DNA from: Crambe crambe
Lineage: Eukaryota; Porifera; Demospongiae; Poecilosclerida; Crambeidae
Assembly: GCA_963924555.1 (NCBI GenBank)
Contig: OZ004584.1
Coordinates: 5,455,001 to 5,519,000 of the forward strand
Direction of reading: 5' to 3'
Length of the DNA stretch: 64,000 bases
In this document: positions 54,491 through 64,000 of the stretch, one piece after another
Layout: every line of letters starts with the position of its first letter
Numbering within the stretch: position 1 is the stretch's first letter
Made by a program: the position numbers and the translations under genes
The notes under the pieces: generated by a model
Database searches by the model: none
Seen by the model: only the letters and a program-made list of their open reading frames with translations
What the model was told of the DNA's origin: nothing

Positions 54491-56309
54491 CGACTGGTGA
54501 ACTTTATTTTTATGCTCGTCCATGCATTAATTATTAGTTTTGTCATAACTACAACTATTATGCATACAATCATTCATAATACGACTCTTCATCATCTATT
54601 ACAATAATAATTTTTCATAACCCTCATAATTACTATGTACATCACAACTGTTGTGGACTTGTGGACTACACATAGCTAAGCCAAAACAACTTGGTATAAG
54701 AATAGACACTAGTAACTAAGTGCTAGTCTGAATTTCCATGTTAAACCCCTTACCTACCCAACATGACTTCTATTTTTCACAAACTACCCTTTCTACTTGC
54801 AGATCAAGAAGAACCTGTTCATCACACAACTGCCATGTTCATTTCCAAATTTAAGAACCACAGCAATATATATTTTTACAAAACTGCTATTCCTACTTCA
54901 CTCCTAGGCCTCCTAAATGGGTGTGGTTATTGAAATTAGGAATAGTAGTTTTGTAATAATTATTGCTGTGGTTCTTGTGTTTGGTGATGGGTATGGGTAA
55001 GGGGTTAGCTACTTGATTCACTTGTTGCTGAAGGGGGAGTGAAGTAAAGTAGGGATTTAAGTTGGGTGATATAGGCGTGGTTATTATGAGGGTTAGGATG
55101 CAGCTAAAATTTATGGCTATCCCTACTAGAAAGAAAGTCACCACTTTATTTTAATATTGTCACAGTTAATTACATGTTCAAGTACATGTAGTAATACAGT
55201 GTATTACACCTTTGATGTGTGCCATGATCACATAAAAGTAAAAGTTCAAAGTTCATGTTTTAGCTCAGAGTTCAGGTCTTACATAGCTCAAAGTTTAGGT
55301 CTTAGTCAGGGCTGTAACCAGGATTTTAGAAAAGGGGATATCTGTGCACTTGCGTGTGGAAAAATTTTCATGGCCATGGCCACTTTTTCCCAACCACACC
55401 CTAAAATTAATCATGCCCACTGATGTTTTGCATTTTTTATATATATTTTTGATATGAGGCAGTCAGGGAAATTATGAAGATCATGAGTAGATGGTACCAC
55501 TTCTTCATAATCCACTAGCTAAACCCCCCCCCCCCCCCCCCCCCCAAACCACCCCTGGCTACAGGCCTGGGAAGGATCATAAGCCAGATTAAATTTAATA
55601 GCTAGTTTTCCTTGTATAAACTTTGTCACATTAATTTTACTTAGCTAGCTACAGGTTATAAGCCAAAAATGGTGATATGGTAAATCAGTGCACCACTTTT
55701 ATTACTGGTCAGGCATTGCTGAAGCATGCAGTTTTACTGCAGTGAACCTATAGCTAATTATAGAAAGACGTGATAGTAGTGTGATACTGGGAACTGTAGC
55801 TATTGAGAGCATATTCCATTAAAATTATAATGACCTTGAGCATGCATGTTCACCTACAATTGTAGCTAGCTATTTGCTTTCCCCTTCATGCTAGTAAAGT
55901 GATTTATAAGACCACCCCTTGGGATGGCAGAAAGTGGAAAGTGGTCTTATAATTATTGCAGGTGGTCTCTATAATAAAAGGATAAATAAAAGGACCAATG
56001 CATTAGAAAGTGGTCTAGCTGGGTAGGGATCTTATAATCCACTGTAAGTGTTTGTCATGAGCATGCTAAGTGCTTACCATGAAACCCTCAGGAGAGTGTG
56101 TATAATGCCTATAGTTGATGGGTTTTATCTGGCCCTTGATATTTCTGGTCTCATGAGAAACTAATGGAAGCAACTGAACATGAATAGTGCTGCTGGCTAT
56201 AGGCCTGTTAGTTCGCTATAGCTACAGGTGTTACATTAGCTATAACACACATCAATGCTCAGTTCTTATAGCTAGTAATCTTGAATACTGAGTTAGTTAA
56301 TATACAAGA
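54491..56309. other. Intergenic: PTP 3' flank and repeats before receptor E
   Basis: No gene. Parallels 1484-3329, including the 'tacttcactcc' repeat (about 54895-55145) and the CAGGGCTGTA(A/G)CC MITE (55307-55569) with an expanded 21-base C-tract at about 55526. Confidence 0.6.
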
Positions 56310-57405
56310 ATGGAAGAAGATATGTATGAGCCAATGGATGGCAAAGAAGCTGATGTGTCTCTTAACAAAAATCCTTGCTATGGTACGTCTTCAGACATCA
56401 AGCTGGAAAGTATGTCTTCAGACATTAAGCTGGAAAGTGCAACATCTCCTCCGGTGAAATCCAAATCCAACAAGCCTGTTTGTAGTTTGTTGTGCATGTG
56501 TGCACTAGTTGGATTCGTCTTAATAGGTAGTGCTGCATTTGCTGGCTTGGCTCTTACAGTGTGGAATTCTTCACAAGTCAACGATGCTAAGCTTGAGATG
56601 GAACACATGATAACACAGCTTAAGAATTCTCTATCTGGACTTGATACTTCTGTGAATATAGCTATCTGAACAAGCGAATGTTTCAAGATCATTGGAAATA
56701 CGAATTGATGATATCTTACTACAATTGAACCATACTAGCTACATCTGAACTTGAAAGAAGACTAACGCGACTTCAATCGCAATGATATTCAGAGTAATAT
56801 TTCAAAGTCATTAAATTTTAAACTAAATAATATCATTCGGTCATTGACTGGACAGTACTCGAATCTTCCAGCTGATTCATGTTCCCATGTCTTGCTGTTG
56901 AATCTCTCCTCCCCATCAGGTCACTACTGGATCAGGTCCTCCAATGGCTCTGCTGTACGTGTGTACTGTGACATGACCAGGTCATGTGGTAACATCACTG
57001 GAGGGTGGATGAGAGTGGCTAGTCTGAACTGGAGCAATGAATCTCTTCCATGTCCCGATGGATTCAGAAAACGCAATGACTCTGGCATCCGCACTTGTGG
57101 AATCAACTCCACATCAACTGGTTCATATTCTAGATCGATTTTTGAAACATACAGCACTGTGTATAGTAGAGTCTGTGGCAAGATTAATGGTTATCAAGTT
57201 GGTTCTACTGATGCATTAGGACTACGTCGTGGCATTATAACAATTGACTCTAATTACGTGGATGGTGTTAGTCTTACACATGGAAGCAATCCTAGGAGAC
57301 ACATCTGGACTTTCGTTGCTGCTCAGTGATAACTATATTAATGAATTTCCAGGCAGCCTAAGCAGCTTCTGTCGTGTGAGACCAGGTGACAGTAGAATCA
57401 CACCT
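56310..57405 (+). pseudogene. Short-class receptor copy E, truncated and frameshifted
   Basis: Same plan as copy A: YEPM in the tail, two (not three) SSDIKLESM repeats, span around residues 59-85. The frame ends after LDTSVNIAI at 56667 because of an indel in the early stalk. 56844-57329 is open again for the head (GHYWIRSSNGSAVRVYCDM, GGWM, RTCGIN, RRHIWTF) but two bases are lost after FVAA. Head homology stops near 57405, so FVGMDYFCDTG and everything beyond are missing. Non-functional. Confidence 0.83.
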
Positions 57406-57552
57406 GTAACCATGGCACATGTCATTTCAAAGATGTCTCAGAGATTGAGTGTGACTGTAATGCAGCACACAATTTTGAGGGCATCTTGACCCCCAAGCAT
57501 CCCTTTGCCTCCAATCCTGCAGGTGATCACACAGTGCATGAACAAGTCCCAC
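57406..57552 (+). other. Unrecognised short coding-like stretch
   Basis: About 57416-57550 can be read as ACHFKDVSEIECDCNAAHNF followed by EGILTPKHPFASNP in one frame, without stops until the microsatellite. I do not recognise the family. It may be an exon carried in by the rearrangement that truncated receptor E, or chance. Confidence 0.25.
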
Positions 57553-57657
57553 CATACATACATACATACATACATACATACATACATACATACATACATA
57601 CATACATACATACATACATACATACATACATACATACATACATACATACATACATAA
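57553..57657. repeat. (CATA)n microsatellite, about 105 bp
   Basis: Pure tandem CATA. Tyr/Val/Cys-repeat frames on the minus strand are artefacts of this repeat. Confidence 0.95.
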
Positions 57658-58276
57658 TATGGGGTGCTGTTTGTCTCAAAATTCAGTTGAGAAGGAATTT
57701 ACACAGGTGGTGGACATTTATCAACACAGGGGATGGACGTTTACTAAATCTCAACCATGCTCATGCACACACAGAGGGTGGGAATTTACTAAATCTCAAC
57801 CATGCTCATACACGGGTGGTGGACATTTACTAAATCTCAATCATACTCACACAGGGGGTGGACATTTACTAAATCTCAACCATACGGGGGTGGACATTTA
57901 CTAAATCTCAACCATATGGAGGGTGGACAGTTACTAAATCTCAACCATACTCACATGTGTGTGAGTATGGTTGAGATTTAATAAATATTCACCACCCATG
58001 TAGCTATGAGCATGGTTGAGATTTAGTAAATGTCCACCCCCTGTGTGAGTATGGCTGAGATTTAGTAAATGTCCACCACCTGTGTACGAGCATGGTTTTA
58101 GATTTAGTAAATTTCCACCCCCTGTGTGTGAGCATGGTTGAGATTTAGTAAATTCCCACCCCCTGTGTGTGAGCATGGTTGAGATTTAGTAAATGTCCAT
58201 CCCCTGTGTTGATAAAATGTCCACCACCTGTGTAAATTCCTTCTCACCTGAATTTTGAGATAAACGGCACCCCATA
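57658..58276. mobile_element. Foldback element: 619-bp palindrome built of minisatellite units
   Basis: Ends TATGGGGTGCTGTTTGTCTC and the matching reverse complement 'gagataaacggcaccccata' (imperfect), with arms of about 300 bases. Each arm is made of 35-40-bp units containing 'ggacatttactaaatctcaa' (forward left of centre, reverse-complemented right of it). The centre is near 57957 at 'tcacatgtgtgtgag'. The structure fits a foldback-type transposon with internal tandem repeats in its inverted ends. Open frames inside are repeat artefacts. Confidence 0.8.
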
Positions 58277-60255
58277 CTACCATTCCTATCCTACCATTTT
58301 ACTACAGTCCTGCCAGTGAAGCCACACCCTTCTAGAGAGTGAGAGAAAGAGAAGATTGAACTCTAGATTTTCATGACTTTTGATCACTAGTTATCTGCTG
58401 TTTTGATTAGTACATGGCACTACCTTTCAGAGTTTTTTTTTGTTATTGTTGTTGTTTTAAAAGTATCTGTGTGCATACAATAATGGTTAGTAAGATTATG
58501 CAAGGACAAATAGTCTAAATCCTTGGAGCCCTGGACATATGTAGGGGAAGTCCTGCAGCTATGCTAGCATTTTGCTGGCATTAAGGTTCAACCCATTATT
58601 CCCAAAACTATGCCAGCATAATTTGTATGTCCCTAATATAGAGGTGGGAATCACATTCCATCTTGAAGGGAAAAACCCTAATTATCACATTTGCATGGTA
58701 CATAGGTACGCAACCAGCCAATTCTCGACCTTCAACTTGGTGTTTGTTCTCTCCTATTAGCATAATTATGACAATTCATAGACTGCTGTAATTAATTTGT
58801 GGAAATAAGGTGTAGACCTCATAGCTTTGTGCCTTTGGCTGAAAATGATTTATGAATGGTCTGTTATGATCGAAGTACATGAAATCAGTGATATGAGAGA
58901 TGGCTACCTTATCTGTTTGTGTTTGCAGGACAGAATAAAAAGGAAGAGAGAGCAGAGAGATTAAGAGTAAGGATTCCACCACTGCTTCATCATTTATAAC
59001 ATTGGTGTTTTATAGAAGAACAGGGTTTGCTAACCTGAAGTGTCTATATCTGGCAATATGACGGGTCAGTTCTCCCTCGTCCCCCTGGACCAGGACATTC
59101 CAATCAAACTCCACCGAATCACTACAGACATCTTATAACTAGAAAATGTGGTGAGTGTTGAGAAAGGTTACATCTACGTATGTATAGTTATCAAAGATAC
59201 ATTTACTAGAATTATTATATTTTATAGTTTATAATTTTTTTGGCAAAATTTTTTTGATGAATGTGTGTATTCATCAAAATAATGTGATAAGCCTCAAAGC
59301 GAGTTTCCTACTTCACTCCCTTTATATCTCATCTTGGGCTGTCATGGAAGTGAAGTAGGAATAGTTAGCTCTAATATTAGTGATGAGTAAGGGGAAGTTC
59401 ACTGTTTCTTGTTGCTGGACTTTTATGAACCAAACACAGCTATCCCTACTTTAAATATTATTTCCTATTGTGTTATGCATATCATCTCCTTTCATGTCCT
59501 AACAATAACTGATATGTGTTCAATGTTGTAGTTTATTATACACCCACCATGCAGAGTACTAAACCATGTGTTATGTAAGTGTGCAACAAACTGAAAACCA
59601 AGTGTTATATGCACCTATATAGTTCTAGTACTACCTAAGCTGCTAACATTAGACCTAACAAGTTTAGTAAGTACCACTCCAGTGCATCACTAGTTATGTG
59701 GACAGTTCCTTCTCCTACACCTTTACAGAGTTCTTTCTACCACACAGTGGACTATTTTCGAGGGGTAAAATTTCATGTTAATGGGAAAATGGGTTAAATT
59801 TTCACAGATGGTTGGTTGGTGTAGTGCATGCAGTTGTAGCCATGTGTGCTATAATGTGCAACAAAACATCTATTGTCTAAACATATGAAGTGAGCTTCAA
59901 GAGTCTGTGCTAGAAGTAGAAGTTGTGACTATGACTAACTCACTCGTGGCAGAAATCCAGTCATGGATCATAGCTACATGACATACAATCTAAGCCTTCC
60001 TGACATGGACAATCTTCCACAGCAACTTTCTTCACCAGCGAATTTGCTGATAAGATGATACTATCCTTGAAAAAGTGCCATGGGAATCCAGAAGACAAGT
60101 TTTTTTTTGCATTTGAAGTATCAGATTTTGCTACTGCAATGATCTAGAACTAACATGGGGGTGTGGATAGCATGCGCGGTAGATATATTATTCATTGGTT
60201 AAATTTTCGTTGATTTAGGGTATCCACAAAAACCGAACAAAACAACAAAAAGTGG
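58277..60255. other. Intergenic region upstream of receptor F
   Basis: No supported gene to 59471. About 59280-59465 belongs to the 'tacttcactcc' interspersed repeat family. From 59472 the sequence matches 43503 onward. Confidence 0.5.
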
Positions 60256-60262
60256 TATAAAA
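60256..60262 (+). promoter_or_regulatory. TATA box of receptor F
   Basis: TATAAAA in the conserved promoter block, as in B, C and D. Confidence 0.65.
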
Positions 60263-60369
60263 ACAGCTTCAGCTCACAGCAAGAAGCAGTTATCCTATTG
60301 ACATTTCCACACAGTCAATTGTGAATTAACTATCATTCTCTGCAAGAGTTCAGCTATCTGTCCTTAGTC

Positions 60370-61944
60370 ATGGAAGAAGAAAATCAATATGAAATGATCA
60401 CTCTTGACAATCAATGCTATAATGTTCCTTCAAGTGACAAGCCTCAAAATCCATCTGGATCTGAAAAACGAGTTCCTTCAAGAGACGAGCCTCAAAATTT
60501 ATCCAGATCTGAAAAACAAGTTCCTTCAAGAGATGAGCCTCAAAATCTGTCTGCATATGAAGATCTTAAGTCACAGTATAAAATGCCTGCTTGTAGTTGG
60601 ATGTGTTTTATTTTACTGGTTGGATTCATCTTAGTAGGTAGTGCTGCATTCATTAGCTTGGGTCTTACCTCATGGAATATCAACTCCAACTTAAGGACAA
60701 AAACTATAGGGCTTCAGGCTTCTAATGTAGCTGAACTTGAAAGAAGATTAGCACAGCTTCAGGTTTCTGTGAACAATAATACATTGGAATGCGACAGAAA
60801 GCTATTAGAGCTTCGAAATGACAGTACATCTGAACTTGAAAGAAGATTAGCACAGCTTCAGGTTTCTGTGAACAATAATACATTGGAATGCGACAGAAAG
60901 CTATTAGAGCTTCGAAATGACAGTACATCTGAACTTGAAAGAAGATTAACACAGCTTCAGGTTTCTCTGAACAATAATACATCAGAATGTGAAAGGAGAA
61001 TAATGGAGCTTCGGAATGATACTACATCTGAACTCGAAAGAAGACTAACACAACTTCAGACATTTGAAAATAATCGCGATGATATTCAGAATAGGAATAT
61101 TTTGTTATTGGTTAGGTTATTAACTGGTTTAGCTTCTTCATGTTCTGCTATCTTTGCAATGTATCCCTCCTCCCCATCAGGTCACTACTGGATCAGGCAC
61201 TCCAATGGCTCTGCTGTACGTGTGTACTGTGACATGACCAGGTCCTGTGGTAACATCACTGGAGGGTGGATGAGAGTGGCTAGTCTGAACTGGAGCAATG
61301 AATCTCTTCCATGTCCCGATGGATTCAGAGAACGCAATGATTCTGACATCCGCACTTGTGGAATCTACTCCATAGCAAATGGTTCATGTTCTTCTTTAAT
61401 TTTTGGAACACACAGAACAGAGTATAGTAGAGTCTGTGGAAAGATAAATGGTTATCAAGTTGGTACTCCAGATGCATTCAGTACAACACATGGACGTGGT
61501 TCAAACATAACGATTGACTCTAATTACGTGGATGGTGTTAGTCTTACGCTTGGAAGCAATCCTAGGAGACACATCTGGACTTTTGTTGTTGCTCATGATG
61601 ATAAATTTGGAACGAGACAGATACCTAGTATCTGTCAGTGTGTGCTACCAAGTAATAGGAGAATCATGGCCCCTCCTTCCTTTGTGGGAACGGACTACTT
61701 CTGTGATACAGGAAATCGAAGAGATCCCGCTCCAACCGACGTTACATTATTTCCAGATGATCCCCTGTGGGACGGGGCTGGGTGTGCTCCTACTAGCATG
61801 TGCTGTACCTTCAATCACCCTCCATGGTTCCACAAGCAACTCCCATCAGCCACCACTGATGACATAGAGATGAGGGTGTGTCGTGATGAGAGCAGACGCA
61901 ATGAAGACATTGCCATATCGAATGTCGAAATTTATGTACAGTAG
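60370..61944 (+). CDS. Long-class type II coiled-coil/fibrinogen-like receptor F (524 aa, intact)
   Basis: Near-identical paralogue of receptor D. Differences I can see: one additional 33-residue stalk repeat (ELERRLAQLQVSVNNNT...LELRNDSTS, an extra 99 bases), a few tail changes (MITL for MIIL, RDEPQNLS for RDKPQNLS, DLKSQYKM for DLESQYRM) and single substitutions in the head (FVGTDYF for FVGMDYF, NRRD spelled with CGA for AGA). Tail tyrosine motifs YEMI, YNVP and YEDL, the single span, the sequon and cysteine in each stalk repeat, and all head motifs are kept. Open throughout with promoter and leader conserved, so likely expressed. Confidence 0.9.
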   Translation: MEEENQYEMITLDNQCYNVPSSDKPQNPSGSEKRVPSRDEPQNLSRSEKQVPSRDEPQNLSAYEDLKSQYKMPACSWMCFILLVGFILVGSAAFISLGLTSWNINSNLRTKTIGLQASNVAELERRLAQLQVSVNNNTLECDRKLLELRNDSTSELERRLAQLQVSVNNNTLECDRKLLELRNDSTSELERRLTQLQVSLNNNTSECERRIMELRNDTTSELERRLTQLQTFENNRDDIQNRNILLLVRLLTGLASSCSAIFAMYPSSPSGHYWIRHSNGSAVRVYCDMTRSCGNITGGWMRVASLNWSNESLPCPDGFRERNDSDIRTCGIYSIANGSCSSLIFGTHRTEYSRVCGKINGYQVGTPDAFSTTHGRGSNITIDSNYVDGVSLTLGSNPRRHIWTFVVAHDDKFGTRQIPSICQCVLPSNRRIMAPPSFVGTDYFCDTGNRRDPAPTDVTLFPDDPLWDGAGCAPTSMCCTFNHPPWFHKQLPSATTDDIEMRVCRDESRRNEDIAISNVEIYVQ

Positions 61945-62267
61945 TGTGCTGAGACATCTTCCCTATAAAGTAGTTTAGTGACTTTATATAATATATTAAC
62001 ACTATGATAGAATAATCCACTGCTCAAACAATGTCATAACAAGAGCCAATTTCCATGGAATCATGTTAGCTACAGATAGTCAGGTCAACTGCAATTTGTT
62101 ATAATTGACCTTGTGACACATGGGATCATGTGACTATCATATGACTCCATAATTATTAACATACACAGCCCCATTAGTTGGTTGACTATCATGATCAAAC
62201 ACACTCCACTGACACGAGATCATGTGACTATCATGTGACCTATCTTCCTACACACACAGTCCACAGT

Positions 62268-63066
62268 CTACTCATCAGAATGCAGCCAGACCAACAAGGG
62301 AGGTACGGCTTCATCGTCAAGGTAACTGGACAGTATCTAGTGTAATATAGTAGGAGATTTTCTTGGGGAAAACTTTCTTTACTGTTTTGCATTTGCTGCT
62401 GCAGGAAAGGTTTAGTATGTAATTGTAGTTGTTGTCTTATTGCAGGGTGGAGCTGATGAGAAAGAATGCCAGTGATAGTGACCAAAATCTCTCCAGATTC
62501 ACCGGTGAGATGTTAAGCATGCCATTGATGTGATCAAGTTTAAAACCCATCCAGTTATCTTTGAGAGGGAGGGGCAAATCAACATTGAATCTATCAGGAA
62601 GTACACATTGGAGCACTGCAATAACAAGAGTGTGTACTTTATACCAACTGTAAACTGTGTAACAGTAACCTAATCTTGTTTGATGATGCTTGCAGGCTGC
62701 TACTTGTAATCCCCCTGTGGAAGAAGGAGATCAAGTCCTCTACATCAACAACAGAGCCATCACCGAGAAAACACATGAACAGATTATCTTGTTGATCAAA
62801 TCCAGCATGTAAAGGGTGATACCTTTAAAAGATTTGGGATCGTGGAGGGGTTAACTACTTGGGCTGAAACCCTGAACTTTGTGTACTCTCATTTTGGTCC
62901 CAGTGAACTGGTGATGATAGTGAAGCCTCGTAACCTCCAGCGAGTGAACCCGACACTGCGAAGTTCAGCTCCTACAATGGACAATGATCTGGGACACATG
63001 CTGAGAGAGTCCCTTACCTCCCTCAAGGGAACCCTCTCCTCTGGAAAGGGACTCCTCCATTTCGAT
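62268..63066 (+). pseudogene. PDZ exons of PTPN3/4-like gene, copy F (frameshifted)
   Basis: Exons to 62321, 62446-62504, 62696-62808 and 62904-63066. Carries the same two-base insertion in exon 2 as copy D, so the lesion predates the 16-kb duplication. The GTGAGT donor after LLHFD is kept; the PTP exons would lie beyond the window. Confidence 0.8.
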
Positions 63067-63395
63067 GTGAGTGCAAAAATTAGTTAAAATATTGATACAA
63101 AAGTTTTTTTTGCTTTAGTTTATTTATTTAATATCAAAACACTCGTAAAGTGTACATGATAATTTATGAACAAATCAATACCATACAGAGATATCAAAAT
63201 TTTGCTGTTGTTTTTTTTTGTTGTTGTTGTTTTTTGCTCCATAAGACAAGTAGCCATTATAAAAATTGATAGAGAAGTGAAAGAAATTGCATCTTTTGGT
63301 ATAGAGGTTTTGTAATGTATAGAAAGTCCACATCAAGCTTTGGTTCCAGTTGCACCTGCTGGTAATTGTAGAAAAAATGTCCTTAGTATAAGTAG

Positions 63396-64000
63396 TGTCA
63401 TGAACAGCATAACTCTAAGTAGCTAAGTGTTAATGTAATTATTCTTTCTGTGTCATATTTGTCAAACTCACCCTTCATGTGTTTATGTGTGTTATTTCTC
63501 CCCTCTCTGTATAGTGTGTTAAATCATTAGTTTGTACATTCATGTGTTATTGATGTATTTAAGTAGTTTTTGTGTTGGACTGAGCAGTCCTGCCAGTTGC
63601 TATTAAAAATTGACTTAACTATAAGTTCTCTGCGTCCCAGTCCGCGACATCTTGGTGGCAGCGGTGGGATAGTTGTCTACAGAAGTTGAGACAAGACCTG
63701 TGCCAGTTGGAGAACCTCTATAGCTACAGTAACTATCGAATGTACAGTACCACGAGGAGTGGCCGAGAGTATAGGAGACGATTGGAAGAAGAGTCGAAAC
63801 CGAAGAGTCCGGAGAATCAGACAGAAACTCAATGACGTTACCTACGAGTGAGATGGAAGAAGAAACCGAATGAGGGAGCGACGGAACTACTAGAGGCAGT
63901 GGCTTAGAGGCCGATCCCCGATCATTGGAGAATATGGTAGCTATGCTTCTCGAGGACAGAAGAGCCATGCAAGCCAATGTGACATCTCTACTCGGAGCGA
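63396..64000 (+). mobile_element. Second copy of the Ty3-type retrotransposon (5' LTR and start of gag, cut by window end)
   Basis: LTR 63396-63649, primer-binding site and gag leader as at 47306. The leader differs by a one-base deletion (GGAAGAAGAG for GGAAGAGAGAG) and an early TGA near 63832. Its position within the PDZ-PTP intron and the flanking 'cttagtataagtag' are identical to the first copy, so it was copied by segmental duplication rather than by a new insertion. Confidence 0.9.

Larger units (their letters stand above)
53077..57405 (+). repeat. Duplicated segment, copy 2 (partner at 1-4726)
   Basis: Homologous to the window start across exons, introns and intergenic MITEs, as described for copy 1. 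Homology ends in receptor E near 57395-57405, where the receptor's last 300 bases have been replaced by unrelated repeats. Confidence 0.85.
59472..64000 (+). repeat. Tandem segmental duplication, right copy (cut by window end)
   Basis: See the left copy at 43503. It contains receptor F, PDZ exons and the beginning of the retrotransposon in identical order. The duplicated unit continues beyond the window. Confidence 0.9.

Noticed and set aside
57427..57651. Open frames coding Met-Tyr-Val-Cys repeats
   Set aside because: Produced entirely by the CATA microsatellite.
57700..58200. Possible CRISPR-like array because of regularly spaced 20-bp repeats
   Set aside because: The repeats invert at the centre, spacers are near-identical and the genome is eukaryotic; it is a minisatellite-based foldback element.
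63396..64000. Independent second insertion of the retrotransposon
   Set aside because: Flanking sequence and position are identical to the first copy within a long duplicated block.

Overview
This window is eukaryotic and looks like a demosponge genome (inference). Genes are spread out with short GT-AG introns, base composition is AT-rich, 'agctagct' words are common, and coding families are animal: a PTPN3/4-type tyrosine phosphatase, an arylsulfatase and a SAM domain. Its most abundant gene family, type II membrane proteins with a coiled-coil stalk and a fibrinogen-like head, I associate with sponges; species is not determinable from here.

Layout. The backbone is a tandem cassette array on the + strand: [long receptor gene] - [PDZ exons] - [PTP catalytic exons] - [short receptor gene]. 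Order along the window: PTP exons (142-1483, open) and a broken short receptor (3330-4726); intact long receptor B (6283-7851), PDZ exons (8669-9840), broken PTP (9890-18986, one intron swollen by about 7.8 kb of nested repeats and a P-element-like transposon); a hAT relic (19.3-21.4 kb); long receptor C, broken by a MITE (21708-23634), a PDZ remnant, an inverted arylsulfatase fragment (24797-25455) joined to PTP 3' flank, a solo LTR (25763-26117), and a zinc-finger fragment fused to a receptor fragment (26229-27657); a 14.7-kb CACTA-like transposon (27877-42546) with two divergent multi-exon genes and a second, intact P-element-like transposon nested inside it (31076-36463); a receptor N-terminal relic (42638-42709); intact long receptor D (44385-45860), PDZ exons, a Ty3-type LTR retrotransposon (47306-52342) inside the PDZ-PTP intron, broken PTP exons (52442-54490) and a broken short receptor E (56310-57405); a foldback element (57658-58276); intact long receptor F (60370-61944), PDZ exons and the start of a second retrotransposon copy cut by the window end. 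The stretch from about 43.5 kb is repeated almost exactly from about 59.47 kb (period about 16 kb), and 1-4.7 kb is repeated at 53.08-57.4 kb.

How things work together. Receptors B, D and F look functional: TATA box, conserved 5' UTR, tyrosine-rich cytoplasmic tail, one membrane span, glycosylated coiled-coil repeats and a cysteine-rich head. Every phosphatase copy seen in full is disabled; only the copy cut by the window start is open. The cassette therefore looks like a rapidly duplicating receptor cluster that carries along decaying pieces of a neighbouring phosphatase gene. Repeat-number changes inside receptors (99-nt stalk repeat, 48-nt and 27-nt tail repeats) and at least eight nested transposon insertions show a very dynamic locus. 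The mobile elements are informative themselves: a two-gene convergent P-like element with intact genes, a CACTA-like element carrying a SAM-domain gene, a Ty3-type element with integrase before reverse transcriptase, and several small hAT-like MITEs with 5-bp target duplications.
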